Positions 13,932 through 22,353 of a DNA stretch of 64,000 nucleotides are shown piece after piece. A model generated the notes under the pieces. That model had not been told where the DNA came from. It saw only the letters and a list, made by a program, of their open reading frames with translations, and searched no databases. The position numbers and the translations under genes are program-made. Origin of the DNA: Phycisphaeraceae bacterium. Lineage in GTDB: Bacteria > Planctomycetota > Phycisphaerae > Phycisphaerales > Phycisphaeraceae. How positions within the stretch are numbered: the first letter of the stretch is position 1; every line of letters begins with the position of its first letter. Where the stretch lies: assembly GCA_028277745.1 (NCBI GenBank), contig JANQFR010000094.1:1-64000 (forward strand), written 5' to 3'.

Positions 13932-15707
13932 CTATCGCGTCTGTCGCTCCACGCTCACGTCCTCGAACCGCCACCGGGCCCACGCGTTGGCGTGCAGGCC
14001 CTTCACCTTCGCCGGGTCCCACAGGTAAAGGTTCTCGTACTGGAACAGCAGCGCCATCGGCTGGTCCTCCAGCAGCACCGCCTCGGCCGCCTCCAACGTC
14101 CGCATCCGCTCGGCGCCGCTCTGCGTCTCGGCCCGCTCCAGCAGCGCGTCGAACCGCGGGTTCGACCAGCCGCAGTCGTTGTTGCCGTCGCCCGTCTTCA
14201 TCTTGTCGAGGAACGTCGTCGGGTCGGGGTAGTCGCCGAACCACGACGCCCGGCAGATGATGAAGTCCTGGTTTTTCAGCCGCGCCGAGAACACCTTGAC
14301 CTCAACCCCCTCCAGCGACACGCTCACGTTGAGGTGCTGCTCCCACATGTTCTTGATCGCCTGGGCGATGTTCTCGTGCCCGGCGTTGGTGTTGTAGAGG
14401 ATCGACAGCCCGTCGAGCCCCGCCCCGTCGGGGTGGCCCGCCTCCGCGAGCAGCTTGCGGGCCTGGTCGGGGTCGAACGTGACGCCGTCCTGCGCCGGCG
14501 GGGTGTAGCCGGTGATCGAGCCGGGGGGGATGTAGGTCAACGCGATCGGCTGGTTCATCCGCGTCACCCGCTCCACGATCGCCCGCCGGTCGATCGCCAT
14601 GCTGAACGCCCGGCGGACCCGGGGGTCGACGAAGGGATTCGCCCGGCCGTCGTTGAGCTTCGGCTGGCAGTTGAAGTTGTAGAAATAGGTTCCCGCCATC
14701 GCCTCGCGGTGCAGGTCCGGGCGGTCCTGCCGGATCAGCTCCGCCGCCAGCGACGAGCCCGAGGGCACCTGCACCCACAAATCCGCCTCCCCCGCCTGGT
14801 AGGCCAGCATCGCGGTCTGCGGCTCGCTGATGATCAGCTCCAGGATCGACCCGTTCTTCATCGCGGCCCGGTCCCAGTAGAACGGGTTGGCCGTCATGAA
14901 GACGTACTGCCGGAACGCCCGTTGGCTGAGCTGATAAGGGCCGTTGCCGACCAGCCGCGCCGGGTCGGTCCAGTACGCGGGGTCGACCCGCGCCATGCCG
15001 GTGTCGTCGTTGATCTTGAGGTGGGCGTCGATCACCTCCTCCGGGATCGGCGCGAAGGTGACGAACGCGACCAGCTCCAGGAAGTACGGGCACGGGCCCG
15101 CGAGCTCGACCACGAGCGTGCGGTCGTCCGGCGCCGAGACCCCCACCGTGTCGGCGAAGTGGTCCATCGCCAGCTCATACGTGGCCCGGGCCGCCTCGCT
15201 CGCGGTCCCCGTCGGGGTGGTCGCGCTGGACTGTTTGATCCTGACATAGTCGGCCAGCTGTTGCGTGCGGTAGTCGTAGAACGCCTTCGCCCCCTTGATG
15301 CGGAACATGAGCTTGGCGTAGTCGGCCGCCTCATCGGGCATCATCGCCCGCCGCCAGCCGGCGATGAAGTCGCTCGCGACCACCGGCTTGCCGTTGGACC
15401 ACTTCGCGTCCTCCCGCAGGCGGAACGTGTAGGTCAGCCCGTCCTCGGACACCTCCCATGACTCCGCGACCCCGGGGTCGATCGACAGGTCGGAGAAGTC
15501 CAGCGTGACCAGGGTCTCATAGAGCAGCCGGGCGACGCGGACGTCGTGCGACCAGGACATCTTCTGCGGGTCGAGCGTGTTGTGTTCGCTGCCGCTGATG
15601 AAAGAGAAGTCCGCAACCGGCCGCTGATCCCCGCAGGCGGTGAGCAGCACGAGACAGCCGCCGCCGAGCAGCGCGGACCACCACGAACGCTTGGGCGTTT
15701 TTTTCAT
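13932..15707 (-). CDS. Peptide ABC transporter substrate-binding lipoprotein (OppA family)
   Basis: The 591-residue protein has a lipoprotein signal (MKKTPKRSWWSALL followed by LLTAC, lipid attached to the Cys). It follows the family 5 extracellular solute-binding layout: SEHNTLDPQKMSWSHDVRVARLLYETL near the N-terminus, VAESWEVSEDGLTYTFRLREDAKWSNGKPV near residue 80, RAFSMAIDR near residue 370, and NCGWSNPRFDALLERA near residue 510. These proteins bind oligopeptides or other ligands outside the membrane and pass them to an ABC permease. No permease or ATPase genes are adjacent. The gene stands alone, bounded downstream by a 200-base gap and upstream by a palindromic element. Confidence 0.93.
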   Translation of the reverse strand: MKKTPKRSWWSALLGGGCLVLLTACGDQRPVADFSFISGSEHNTLDPQKMSWSHDVRVARLLYETLVTLDFSDLSIDPGVAESWEVSEDGLTYTFRLREDAKWSNGKPVVASDFIAGWRRAMMPDEAADYAKLMFRIKGAKAFYDYRTQQLADYVRIKQSSATTPTGTASEAARATYELAMDHFADTVGVSAPDDRTLVVELAGPCPYFLELVAFVTFAPIPEEVIDAHLKINDDTGMARVDPAYWTDPARLVGNGPYQLSQRAFRQYVFMTANPFYWDRAAMKNGSILELIISEPQTAMLAYQAGEADLWVQVPSGSSLAAELIRQDRPDLHREAMAGTYFYNFNCQPKLNDGRANPFVDPRVRRAFSMAIDRRAIVERVTRMNQPIALTYIPPGSITGYTPPAQDGVTFDPDQARKLLAEAGHPDGAGLDGLSILYNTNAGHENIAQAIKNMWEQHLNVSVSLEGVEVKVFSARLKNQDFIICRASWFGDYPDPTTFLDKMKTGDGNNDCGWSNPRFDALLERAETQSGAERMRTLEAAEAVLLEDQPMALLFQYENLYLWDPAKVKGLHANAWARWRFEDVSVERQTR

Positions 15708-15763
15708 AATGGAGGATTGTAGCCCAGACGGATTGAGCCCACGATCGAACCATTGAATAGGTT

Positions 15764-15816
15764 TTAGCCGGCGGGCTACGCCCGCCTGGTCCGGGGCCGC
15801 GTAGCGGCCCGGCTAA
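15764..15816. repeat. Two-hairpin palindrome, TAGCCGG family (copy 2)
   Basis: TTAGCCGG (15764-15771) pairs with CCGGCTAA (15809-15816). The two inner hairpins are the same as at 6515-6569 and in the same orientation; the 46-base interior is essentially identical. It lies between the peptide-binding protein gene and the prepilin-like gene. Confidence 0.9.
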
Positions 15817-15824
15817 GTGCGTGT

Positions 15825-16571
15825 TTAATCCCTCACCACCGCGCTGAACTGATACAGCGGGTCCCAGGCGCGGGTGAACGTATCGATGCCGTTGGGCCAG
15901 GCCGGTCGGTCCCACTCCGGCGCATCGCCGGGCAGGTCGGCGCCCTCGATGATTTCGCCGTGCCCGTCGAAGAACGCCGCGTTGACGCCGCCCGTGTGAC
16001 GGGTGAAGGGGAACATGCCCATCCAGTTGGGCGGGCTCTCGAAATTCAGCGTTCCGTTGTGGAAGCTGCCGTCGCCGCGGTCGACGATCGCGCGGATCTG
16101 GGACGGGTTGATCATCGCGTCACGCACGCGCCACGCGTCGCCGCGGTACATGCCCGCGTTGTAGGTGTAGCTGATGGGCAGCTCACTTACCTGGACGCCG
16201 GAGGGGGCCTCATGGTTGTAAGCGTTGCGGATTGAATTGGTGTTGATCGGCTCGTCATCCGCGGGGCAGACGTAGCCGTCGACGCCGGCGTGATACCGAC
16301 CGATGGTGCGGTAAGCGTACCACTTCGGGTCGCCGAACCCGTTGGTGAACCCCGTGGGGTAGTGGCCGCCGTAGTCATCGGAGTACATGAACACCGCCAG
16401 CCCGAGCTGCCGGATGTTGCTCAGGCACGCCGACGCCCGCGCGGCCTCGCGCGCCGCGCCCAGGGCCGGCAGAAGGATGGCGATGAGCAACGCGATGATC
16501 GATATCACCACGAGCAATTCGATCAGCGTGAAACCGGTCGGGCGGGATGATGCGTGCGGGCGGGTGGGCAT
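15825..16571 (-). CDS. Prepilin-like secreted protein with type IV N-terminal motif
   Basis: The start is the ATG at 16571 (MPTRPHASSRPTGFTLIELL), giving 248 residues. Residues 13-36 are a type III signal/prepilin helix: GFTLIELLVVISIIALL with the Glu at mature position 5, then LLPALGAAREAARASACLSNIRQLGLA, the usual opening of planctomycete DUF1559-type proteins. The C-terminal half has HTGGVNAAFFDGHGE, the characteristic H-x-x-G-x-N-x-x-F-x-D-G-H motif. The large soluble domain is exported and its function is unknown; in these bacteria such proteins occur in many copies. It is the last gene of a minus-strand locus with PEP-CTERM proteins, a LacI regulator and a glycoside hydrolase. Confidence 0.88.
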   Translation of the reverse strand: MPTRPHASSRPTGFTLIELLVVISIIALLIAILLPALGAAREAARASACLSNIRQLGLAVFMYSDDYGGHYPTGFTNGFGDPKWYAYRTIGRYHAGVDGYVCPADDEPINTNSIRNAYNHEAPSGVQVSELPISYTYNAGMYRGDAWRVRDAMINPSQIRAIVDRGDGSFHNGTLNFESPPNWMGMFPFTRHTGGVNAAFFDGHGEIIEGADLPGDAPEWDRPAWPNGIDTFTRAWDPLYQFSAVVRD

Positions 16572-16666
16572 GGCGAACCTCTTGGCTATGAGATCATTCG
16601 GCGGATGAGTCGTACGAGACAAGCTGGCCGGGGGTTTTTCGTCCCGCCGGCGGGGGCTGACGGCGG

Positions 16667-17632
16667 TCAATCGCGGCGCGGCCGGCCGAGCCACAGCAGG
16701 CTCCCGCCGGCGATCAACAGCAGCGACGCCGGCTCGGGGACCTCGGTCAGGAAAATGTCGTTGAGCTCCGTAAACACCTTGTACTCATCGAACAGCGACT
16801 CGTTGGGGTCGCCGAACTGCGTCCCCGCAAGCAGCTGCAGGTAGTCGCCGGCGTTGAAGCCGACGCCCGTGACCGTCTCGGTCAGCACCGCCCGGTTGTT
16901 GGCGTTCAGCTCGGCCTCGGTGACGCCCCCGCCCTTGACCGCGTCCCAGTCGGCCTCGCTGAGCACCCACATCGTCCCGACCTGATCCCCCGCGCCGCCG
17001 ACGTTCTCGAACTTGCCGATGAACAAATAGTCCGTCTCGTTGTTCAGCACCGCGGACGCGGACGTGATGCGCGAGGCGTCGTAGCCGAACCCCACCTCGT
17101 CGGGGTTGTTCGAGCCGAACTGGTCGATCGGCTCGAACTGGAAGCCCGTGTTGCTCCCCCCGCCGGTCGCGGTGTCGCTGTTGCGTACGACCGTGACCGT
17201 GCCGAAGTTGGCGACGGACCGCGGCTGGTTCTGCCGGTAGAGGAAGCTGATGAACAGGTCCTGCCCCGCGGCCAGCCCCAGGTCGGGCAGTTGGCGGTGG
17301 GCGATCCAGTTCCCGGTCGTGGGGCCGGCGGTGTTGTTGCTGTTGTGGTTGTTGCGCACCTTGGCGACGTGGCCCGTGGCCGCGAAGTCGGAGAAGACCA
17401 GCGAGCTGGCCGCGACGACGCCCGCCTCACGGTCGCCGCCCGTGGCGCTGCCGCCCTCGCCCCACGCCGAGCCGTCCCAGCCCTGCCCGCCGCTCTGGCC
17501 GACCAGTGCGTCGACCCCTGGGGCGTAGTCGAAGCCCTCGTACAGCAGCAGGCCGCCCCGGGCGGTCGCCGCGGCGAGCATGAGGCCCGCGGCCGAGACC
17601 AGCGGCGCCGTGCGGGTGAGTGTTCGTTTCAT
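16667..17632 (-). CDS. PEP-CTERM surface protein
   Basis: The 321-residue protein starts at 17632 (MKRTLTRTAPLVSAAGLML), with a GGAGG 10 bases upstream. It has a signal peptide (cleavage near ATARG), a secreted beta-rich body opening with LLLYEGFDYAPGVDALVGQSGGQGWDGSAW (typical of laminin-G/concanavalin-like secreted proteins of planctomycetes), and a C-terminal sorting signal. That signal is VPEPASLLLIAGG, then a hydrophobic helix and a basic RPRRD end. PEP-CTERM tails are cut by an exosortase, which is not in this window. It lies between the prepilin-like gene and the autotransporter-repeat PEP-CTERM gene. A carbohydrate-binding role is possible but not shown. Confidence 0.85.
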   Translation of the reverse strand: MKRTLTRTAPLVSAAGLMLAAATARGGLLLYEGFDYAPGVDALVGQSGGQGWDGSAWGEGGSATGGDREAGVVAASSLVFSDFAATGHVAKVRNNHNSNNTAGPTTGNWIAHRQLPDLGLAAGQDLFISFLYRQNQPRSVANFGTVTVVRNSDTATGGGSNTGFQFEPIDQFGSNNPDEVGFGYDASRITSASAVLNNETDYLFIGKFENVGGAGDQVGTMWVLSEADWDAVKGGGVTEAELNANNRAVLTETVTGVGFNAGDYLQLLAGTQFGDPNESLFDEYKVFTELNDIFLTEVPEPASLLLIAGGSLLWLGRPRRD

Positions 17633-17672
17633 GATGTCAGCCTCCATAAGTGTGGTGATGTGAGATGATCCG

Positions 17673-19115
17673 TTAACGATGGCGATGCACGCGCCCCCGG
17701 CCGACCAGCAGGCCGACGCCGGCCGCCAGCAGGACCAGCGACGCCGGCTCGGGGATCGGCGTGACGAACCCGTCGGCGTCGATTTGGCCGGCGGCGTCGC
17801 CGAAGCCGGCGAAGCGGATCAGGCCCAGCTGGTCCGCGGTCAGCCCGTTGGCGTCGGCGCCGAACCGCAGCGTCGACACGCCGATCACGAAGCCTTCGAT
17901 CGTGAGGGTGTTGGCGCCCCAGTCCCGGTCCGACGAATCGCTGAACGCCGCCTGGCTCGAGCCGCCCAGGTCGAGGGTCGAGTCGGCCGAGAGGATCAGG
18001 TCGCCGGTGGTTTCGTCGAACCCGTTGAAGTCGGCCGTGCCCCCGCGCAGGTTGAGCCGCCGCGTGTCGCCCAGCTGGTCGGAGGCGAGCCACCGCGCCG
18101 TGGCGCCGGTGTGGATCGTGGTGTGGCCGCCCGAGACGTCGAAGCCGGCGGCCTTGTTGAACTCGACCACGTTCTGCCCGTCGAGGACCAGCCCGTCGTT
18201 GTTGTTCTGGTTCATGCCGGTGTTCGAGACGTTGCCGGTGAGCTGGATGACGCCCGTGCCGCGGAGCTTGAACTCCTTGACGGACCCGGTGATCGCGCCG
18301 CCGAGGGTGAGCGTGCCGGCGCCGTTGTGGGTCCAACTCGCCTGGGTCGTGCTGCTCATCACGGCGCCGCCGGTGAAGGTGAGGTCGTGGTCGCCCTCGA
18401 CCACGAAGCCGTCGCGCAGGACGTTGGCGAGGGTGCGGTCGCCGCCGAAGGCCTCGAGGGTGGGCGCCTTGGCGCCGAAGGGTTTCTGGTTGTCGAGCGT
18501 TCCGACGCCCAGCGCGGTGTTGGAGCCGATCTGCACCTTGCCGTGCTCGATGACGGTGTTGCCGGCGTAGGTGTTGTCGCCGTTGAGCCGGTAGGTCGAG
18601 TTGCCGGGGAACGAGCCGTCGCCGTCGCCGAAGCGCAGCTGCCCGCCGCCGGAGATGACGCCGTTGACGACGATGAGCCCGCCGCCGTTGGTCGCCCAGT
18701 TCTGGTCGGCGCCGAGGGCGAGGTTGACGTCGAGGGTGAGGGTGGCGTTGTTGGCGTTGAGGTCGAGGGTGCGCTGCTGGCCGTCGTTGGGGTCGAGGTT
18801 GTTGGGGTCGCCCTGGCCGAGGGTGAGGGTCTGGCCGCCGCCGAGGGTCCAGCCGTCGCTGCTGAAGCGCAGGCCGGCGACGGAGCGGTCGGCGGTGAGG
18901 GTGGGCTGGGCGGCGGGCGTGCCGCTGAACACGCCGATGTCGGTGGCCAGGTCGTCGGTCGGCGCGGCGGCGCCGGTCCAGTTGGCGTCGGCGTTGAAGT
19001 CGGCGGCGGTGTTGGCCCAGCCGATGTCGGCCGCCGGCGCAGCCCGGGCGATCAGCACGAGCGCGACAGTCGGAGCGATCCGAAAAATGGCCGGAGCGAT
19101 GGAGAGCTGATGCAT
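17673..19115 (-). CDS. PEP-CTERM protein with autotransporter-type beta-strand repeats
   Basis: The start is taken at the ATG at 19115 (MHQLSIAPAIFRIAPTVALVL), giving 480 residues. A signal peptide ends near ARAAPA. The body is a right-handed beta-helix type array with units such as GAGTLTLGGAITGSVKEFKLRGTGVIQLTGNVSNTG, the pattern called autotransporter-associated beta strand repeat, often with YRLNGDNTYAGNTVIEHGKVQIGS. The C-terminus is PIPEPASLVLLAAGVGLLVG followed by RGRVHRHR, a PEP-CTERM sorting tail. It is probably a surface or extracellular-matrix protein. It follows the LacI gene and precedes a second PEP-CTERM gene on the same strand. Confidence 0.87.
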   Translation of the reverse strand: MHQLSIAPAIFRIAPTVALVLIARAAPAADIGWANTAADFNADANWTGAAAPTDDLATDIGVFSGTPAAQPTLTADRSVAGLRFSSDGWTLGGGQTLTLGQGDPNNLDPNDGQQRTLDLNANNATLTLDVNLALGADQNWATNGGGLIVVNGVISGGGQLRFGDGDGSFPGNSTYRLNGDNTYAGNTVIEHGKVQIGSNTALGVGTLDNQKPFGAKAPTLEAFGGDRTLANVLRDGFVVEGDHDLTFTGGAVMSSTTQASWTHNGAGTLTLGGAITGSVKEFKLRGTGVIQLTGNVSNTGMNQNNNDGLVLDGQNVVEFNKAAGFDVSGGHTTIHTGATARWLASDQLGDTRRLNLRGGTADFNGFDETTGDLILSADSTLDLGGSSQAAFSDSSDRDWGANTLTIEGFVIGVSTLRFGADANGLTADQLGLIRFAGFGDAAGQIDADGFVTPIPEPASLVLLAAGVGLLVGRGRVHRHR

Positions 19116-19180
19116 GCCGTTTTTCTTCCCTTCGAAACGTGTGAACAAGCGAACGGCGACGAGCCGATGAATGGACGATT

Positions 19181-20254
19181 TCAGCCGAGGCGGCGGACGG
19201 ACCGGCGGACGACAAGCCGCGGCTCAATCGGGCGGGAGACCCGTGGCTTGTCAGGATGAGCGATGCGATCGCACAGCAAGTCGATCGCGCTGGACATCTG
19301 TTGAGAGACGTTGCAGTCGACGGTGGTCAGGCCCGGCACGAGATACGCGCTCTCGGGCAGGTTGTCGTAGCCGGTGAGCGACAGGTCGTCGGGGAGGCGG
19401 ATGCCCAGGGGCGCCAGCGCCGCGATGGCGGTCATCGCCGTCTGGTCGTTGTGGCACATCATCGCGGTGGGGCGCTCGTGCGCGGGCGTCTGCAGCCACC
19501 GCTTGCCGAACGCCAGGGCCGACTGGTAGGAATCCTGGAACCGGCCCGTGTCGGTCTGGCGGACGATCCACCCCGGCTCGTAGAGCCCTTCCCGCCGCAG
19601 CCGGTCGCGCAGCGCCGCGAAGCGCGAGCCTTTGGCTTGTTCAAGGTCGGCGTCGGGCGAGCACAGGTAGCCGATCCGCCGGTGCCCCATCTCCAGCAGG
19701 TGGTCGACCAGCATCGTGCCGCCGATGGAGTCGTCCTGGTCGACGCCGTCGCAGAAGTCGAACGGCCCCCCCAGCACGACCAGGGGCACGCGCCCCTCGA
19801 ACAGGGGCTTGTGCTGCTCGATGTCCTTCTGCTCGTAGACCGGGGCCACGATCAGGCCCTCGACCTGGTCGCCGATCAGGTTGGCGATCTGCTGGCGTTC
19901 GGTCTCGGGGTTGCCGTCGGCCACGGCCAGCTGCATGCGCAGGCCCCGCCGCCGCAGTTCGTTCTCGGTCGCATCGGCGAGCCGGGCCCAGAACGGGTTG
20001 GAGAAGGTGCGGGTGAGCATGAACCCGATCATGCCGCTGCGTCCGCGGGCCATGGTCTGCGCGGCCCGCGACGGGGCGTAGCCCAGCTCGCGCACCGCTT
20101 GGGCGACCCGCTCGCGGGTCTTGAGGCTGTAGTTGGCCGACGCCCCCCGGTTGAGGATGTCCGAGACCGTCGTGCGGCCCAGGCCGGTCGCCTTGGCGAC
20201 GCTTTCGAGCGTGACCCGCGGCGGGGACGAAGGGGTGGTCGAGGACTTGGACAT
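19181..20254 (-). CDS. LacI-family transcriptional regulator
   Basis: The 357-residue protein has an N-terminal helix-turn-helix (VTLESVAKATGLGRTTVSDILNR, residues 14-36), a hinge helix region (ELGYAPSRAAQTMARGRSGMIGFM) and a periplasmic-binding-protein type sugar-sensing domain with GYLCSPDADLEQAKGSRFAALRDRL and a C-terminal LTGYDNLPESAYLVPGLTTVD. Members bind palindromic operators with a central CG and release them on sugar binding. Matching operators lie in its own promoter (20274-20289 and 20306-20321) and just in front of the adjacent glycoside hydrolase gene (22208-22229). So it most likely represses itself and the hydrolase. Two PEP-CTERM genes follow on the same strand. Confidence 0.94.
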   Translation of the reverse strand: MSKSSTTPSSPPRVTLESVAKATGLGRTTVSDILNRGASANYSLKTRERVAQAVRELGYAPSRAAQTMARGRSGMIGFMLTRTFSNPFWARLADATENELRRRGLRMQLAVADGNPETERQQIANLIGDQVEGLIVAPVYEQKDIEQHKPLFEGRVPLVVLGGPFDFCDGVDQDDSIGGTMLVDHLLEMGHRRIGYLCSPDADLEQAKGSRFAALRDRLRREGLYEPGWIVRQTDTGRFQDSYQSALAFGKRWLQTPAHERPTAMMCHNDQTAMTAIAALAPLGIRLPDDLSLTGYDNLPESAYLVPGLTTVDCNVSQQMSSAIDLLCDRIAHPDKPRVSRPIEPRLVVRRSVRRLG

Positions 20255-20273
20255 AACGGCAGCCTCAAAAAGA

Positions 20274-20327
20274 ATCGGATCGCTCCGAATACGGCATAAT
20301 TATGTATCGGAAGGCTCCGAAAGTCAA
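20274..20327 (-). promoter_or_regulatory. lacI promoter with two operator-like sites
   Basis: Reading the minus strand, TTGACT (20322-20327) and CATAAT (20299-20304) are 17 bases apart. An operator-like palindrome (ATCGGAAGGCTCCGAA on the plus strand, 20306-20321) lies inside the spacer. A second (ATCGGATCGCTCCGAA, 20274-20289) lies just downstream of the expected start site. Their centres are 32 bp apart, about three helical turns. Both match the perfect palindrome at 22208-22229 (13 and 14 of the central 16 bases). The layout is what autorepression by a LacI dimer or dimer pair would need. Confidence 0.7.
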
Positions 20328-20359
20328 TATGGGAGGTGTGTTTTTCTTCCGGCCGGGGG

Positions 20360-22174
20360 TCAGAACTGCAGGTCGATCTCCGGGCCGGGCCGCCAACTGT
20401 CCGCCGGCTCGTGGGTTGCGTCCGGCGCCGTGGTGAGCAGGGTCACCGACCAGCCGGGGAGGGTCAGGGGCCGATCCGCGGGCGCCGGCCCGCGCTGGCC
20501 GCCCGAGTCGGCGTCGATGGCGAGCCGGCGGGCCGACGCCGGCAGCAGCGGGGCCGCGCTCCGCACCACGATCGGCGCCTCCCGCTTGTTGACCAGCATC
20601 ACCGATCGCTCGCCGTCGTCCAGCATCACCGGCAGGACCTCAAGCGCCGCCGGGTCCGAGACGGCGACCGCCGCGATCGGCCCCGTGAGGTAGCGATGCC
20701 CCCACCGGTACAGCAGCCCCGGCGCCCGGAGCCGGTTGTCGCCGTCGATCAGCCCGTAGGCGTTGCCCTTGGCGTGCCAGACCGCGACGCCGTCGACCCC
20801 CAGCAGCGCCATCCGCCGGACCACCCCCGCCTGGAAGGCCGCGCCGAGGTTGTTGGCGTGCCGCCGCTCGAACGGGCTCCACGTCCACTGGACGTTGTAC
20901 TCGGTCAGGAACGTCTCCACGCCCGGGTCGAGCCCGTGCCGGTCGATCGCCTCCAGGACGTGGGCGGCATGGCCCTCCAGGGTGTCGAGCCGCTCGAACA
21001 GGTCCGCGTTCGGCAGCGTCGGCTGGCCCGAGGCGTAGTTGTGCCAGGTGATGAAGTCGACCCGGTCGCCGCTGTGGGTCAGGAAGCCCTCCACCCACGC
21101 CGGCTTGGGCCAGGTCAGCGCCGGCCCGCCCACCTTCGCCGCCGGGTCCGCCGCGCGGATGGCCGCCATCACGCGGTTCTGCAGGTCCCACAGCTCATCC
21201 AGCCGATCGGCCTTCTCATACATGTTGTCCCGCTCGTTGAGCACCTCCCAGTAGGCGATCTCGACGCCGACCTCGTCGCGCAGGAGGCGGACCAGGTCGC
21301 CGATGAGTTCGAGAAAGGCGTCGTACTTCTCCGCGGGCAGCGGGCCCCGGTCGTGCAGCCACTTGGGCCACTCGGGGATGTTGAGCATGATCTGGGCGCC
21401 GTCGAAAGCCTGGTGATCGAACGCCTGCCGGATCGCGTCGGTGTCCCAGGCGCGGGCGTCGGCATCGGTCCACTTGTTCGCGAGGTCGCCGTGATGCACC
21501 CGCACGAGGGCCGGCCCGAGCGACGCGAGGTACGACTGCAGGCCCGGGTCGCCCATCCGCTGGGGGTAAGCCATCTCGTAACAGTTGACCCCCCAGTGCC
21601 GGGCGGTGACCCGGCCGACGGCCTGGTCCCAGTCGATCGCGATATCGACCCGGTCGGCCGGCAGTTCGGCCCGGGGCTGGAAGCCGGGGCGGGCCGCCGG
21701 GGGCGGCGCGGCGGCGGGCTCGGGCGCGTCAGCGGGGACGAACACGACGCAGTCGACCGCCGGGTCGTCCGCGTCCGATTCCTCGCCCCGGATGATGACC
21801 ACGTGGTCGCCCAGTTCCTCCCGCGTCCAGGCGCCCATCCGGGTCCAGGTCCATTCCTCCGGCTCCGACCAGGCCCATTGGAGTTCCTTCTGCCCGTCCG
21901 CGTGAACGGCCTTCAGGCAGACCGGCCCGCCGCGCCGACGGATCCAGACCGCCAGCCGATCGCCTTCGGGCGTCGGGCTTGCGAAGATCGGCTCCCAGGG
22001 TTTGCGGCTGGTGACCGCCTGACCGCCCGAGGCGTCGGCGTCGTCGATCACCGTGCAGGTGCTTGCCGGCTTAGGGTCTTCCGCCTCGACCCGGACGCCC
22101 TCGGGGGCCCCGGTTTCGCCGTCCGCCAGCGCCGGGCCGCCGATCAGGGCGGCCGCCAGAAAACCCCAGATCAT
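20360..22174 (-). CDS. Secreted glycoside hydrolase, clan GH-A type (GH39-like)
   Basis: The start is the ATG at 22174 (MIWGFLAAALIGGPALADGE), giving 604 residues with a signal peptide. After an N-terminal segment of about 190 residues that looks like a carbohydrate-binding or jelly-roll module, a TIM barrel begins near HWGVNCYEMAYPQRMGD. WEVLNERD near residue 310 carries the expected acid/base Glu in the N-E pair, and FLTEYN near residue 421 carries the expected nucleophile Glu. The strand DFITWHNYASG lies between them. The pattern fits GH39 or a close clan GH-A family acting on plant or algal polysaccharides; the exact substrate cannot be read. The longer open frame upstream is excluded because it would cover the promoter and operator. 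Confidence 0.82.
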   Translation of the reverse strand: MIWGFLAAALIGGPALADGETGAPEGVRVEAEDPKPASTCTVIDDADASGGQAVTSRKPWEPIFASPTPEGDRLAVWIRRRGGPVCLKAVHADGQKELQWAWSEPEEWTWTRMGAWTREELGDHVVIIRGEESDADDPAVDCVVFVPADAPEPAAAPPPAARPGFQPRAELPADRVDIAIDWDQAVGRVTARHWGVNCYEMAYPQRMGDPGLQSYLASLGPALVRVHHGDLANKWTDADARAWDTDAIRQAFDHQAFDGAQIMLNIPEWPKWLHDRGPLPAEKYDAFLELIGDLVRLLRDEVGVEIAYWEVLNERDNMYEKADRLDELWDLQNRVMAAIRAADPAAKVGGPALTWPKPAWVEGFLTHSGDRVDFITWHNYASGQPTLPNADLFERLDTLEGHAAHVLEAIDRHGLDPGVETFLTEYNVQWTWSPFERRHANNLGAAFQAGVVRRMALLGVDGVAVWHAKGNAYGLIDGDNRLRAPGLLYRWGHRYLTGPIAAVAVSDPAALEVLPVMLDDGERSVMLVNKREAPIVVRSAAPLLPASARRLAIDADSGGQRGPAPADRPLTLPGWSVTLLTTAPDATHEPADSWRPGPEIDLQF

Positions 22175-22207
22175 GCGTTTTTCCAAAGCCAGGTTCCTTT
22201 CCCGTTG

Positions 22208-22262
22208 CTTTTCGGAGCGCTCCGAAAAGACACAGGATACCACGGCGCCGGGCGTTTTCCAA
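22208..22262 (-). promoter_or_regulatory. Promoter and perfect LacI-type operator of the glycoside hydrolase gene
   Basis: A perfect 22-bp palindrome spans 22208-22229; each half is CTTTTCGGAGC. On the minus strand TTGGAA (22257-22262) and TATCCT (22234-22239) are 17 bases apart, so the operator sits at the expected transcription start. The ATG of the hydrolase is 34 bases further on. The same core, CGGA(G/T)CGCTCCGA, is found at the lacI promoter. Confidence 0.78.
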
Positions 22263-22292
22263 GCCTGAATTCCTGCTGTATGACGTGGGCGG

Positions 22293-22316
22293 AGCCCCGC
22301 ATCCGTACGCGGGGCT
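22293..22316. repeat. Palindrome, AGCCCCGC family (copy 1)
   Basis: AGCCCCGC (22293-22300) pairs with GCGGGGCT (22309-22316) around ATCCGTAC. A near-identical element is at 23522-23545, about 1.2 kb away, so the pair brackets the STAS and zinc-ribbon genes. Confidence 0.75.
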
Positions 22317-22353
22317 TCGGGGCGGCCGTTGCGGCCAGGCAAGTGAACGGGCG

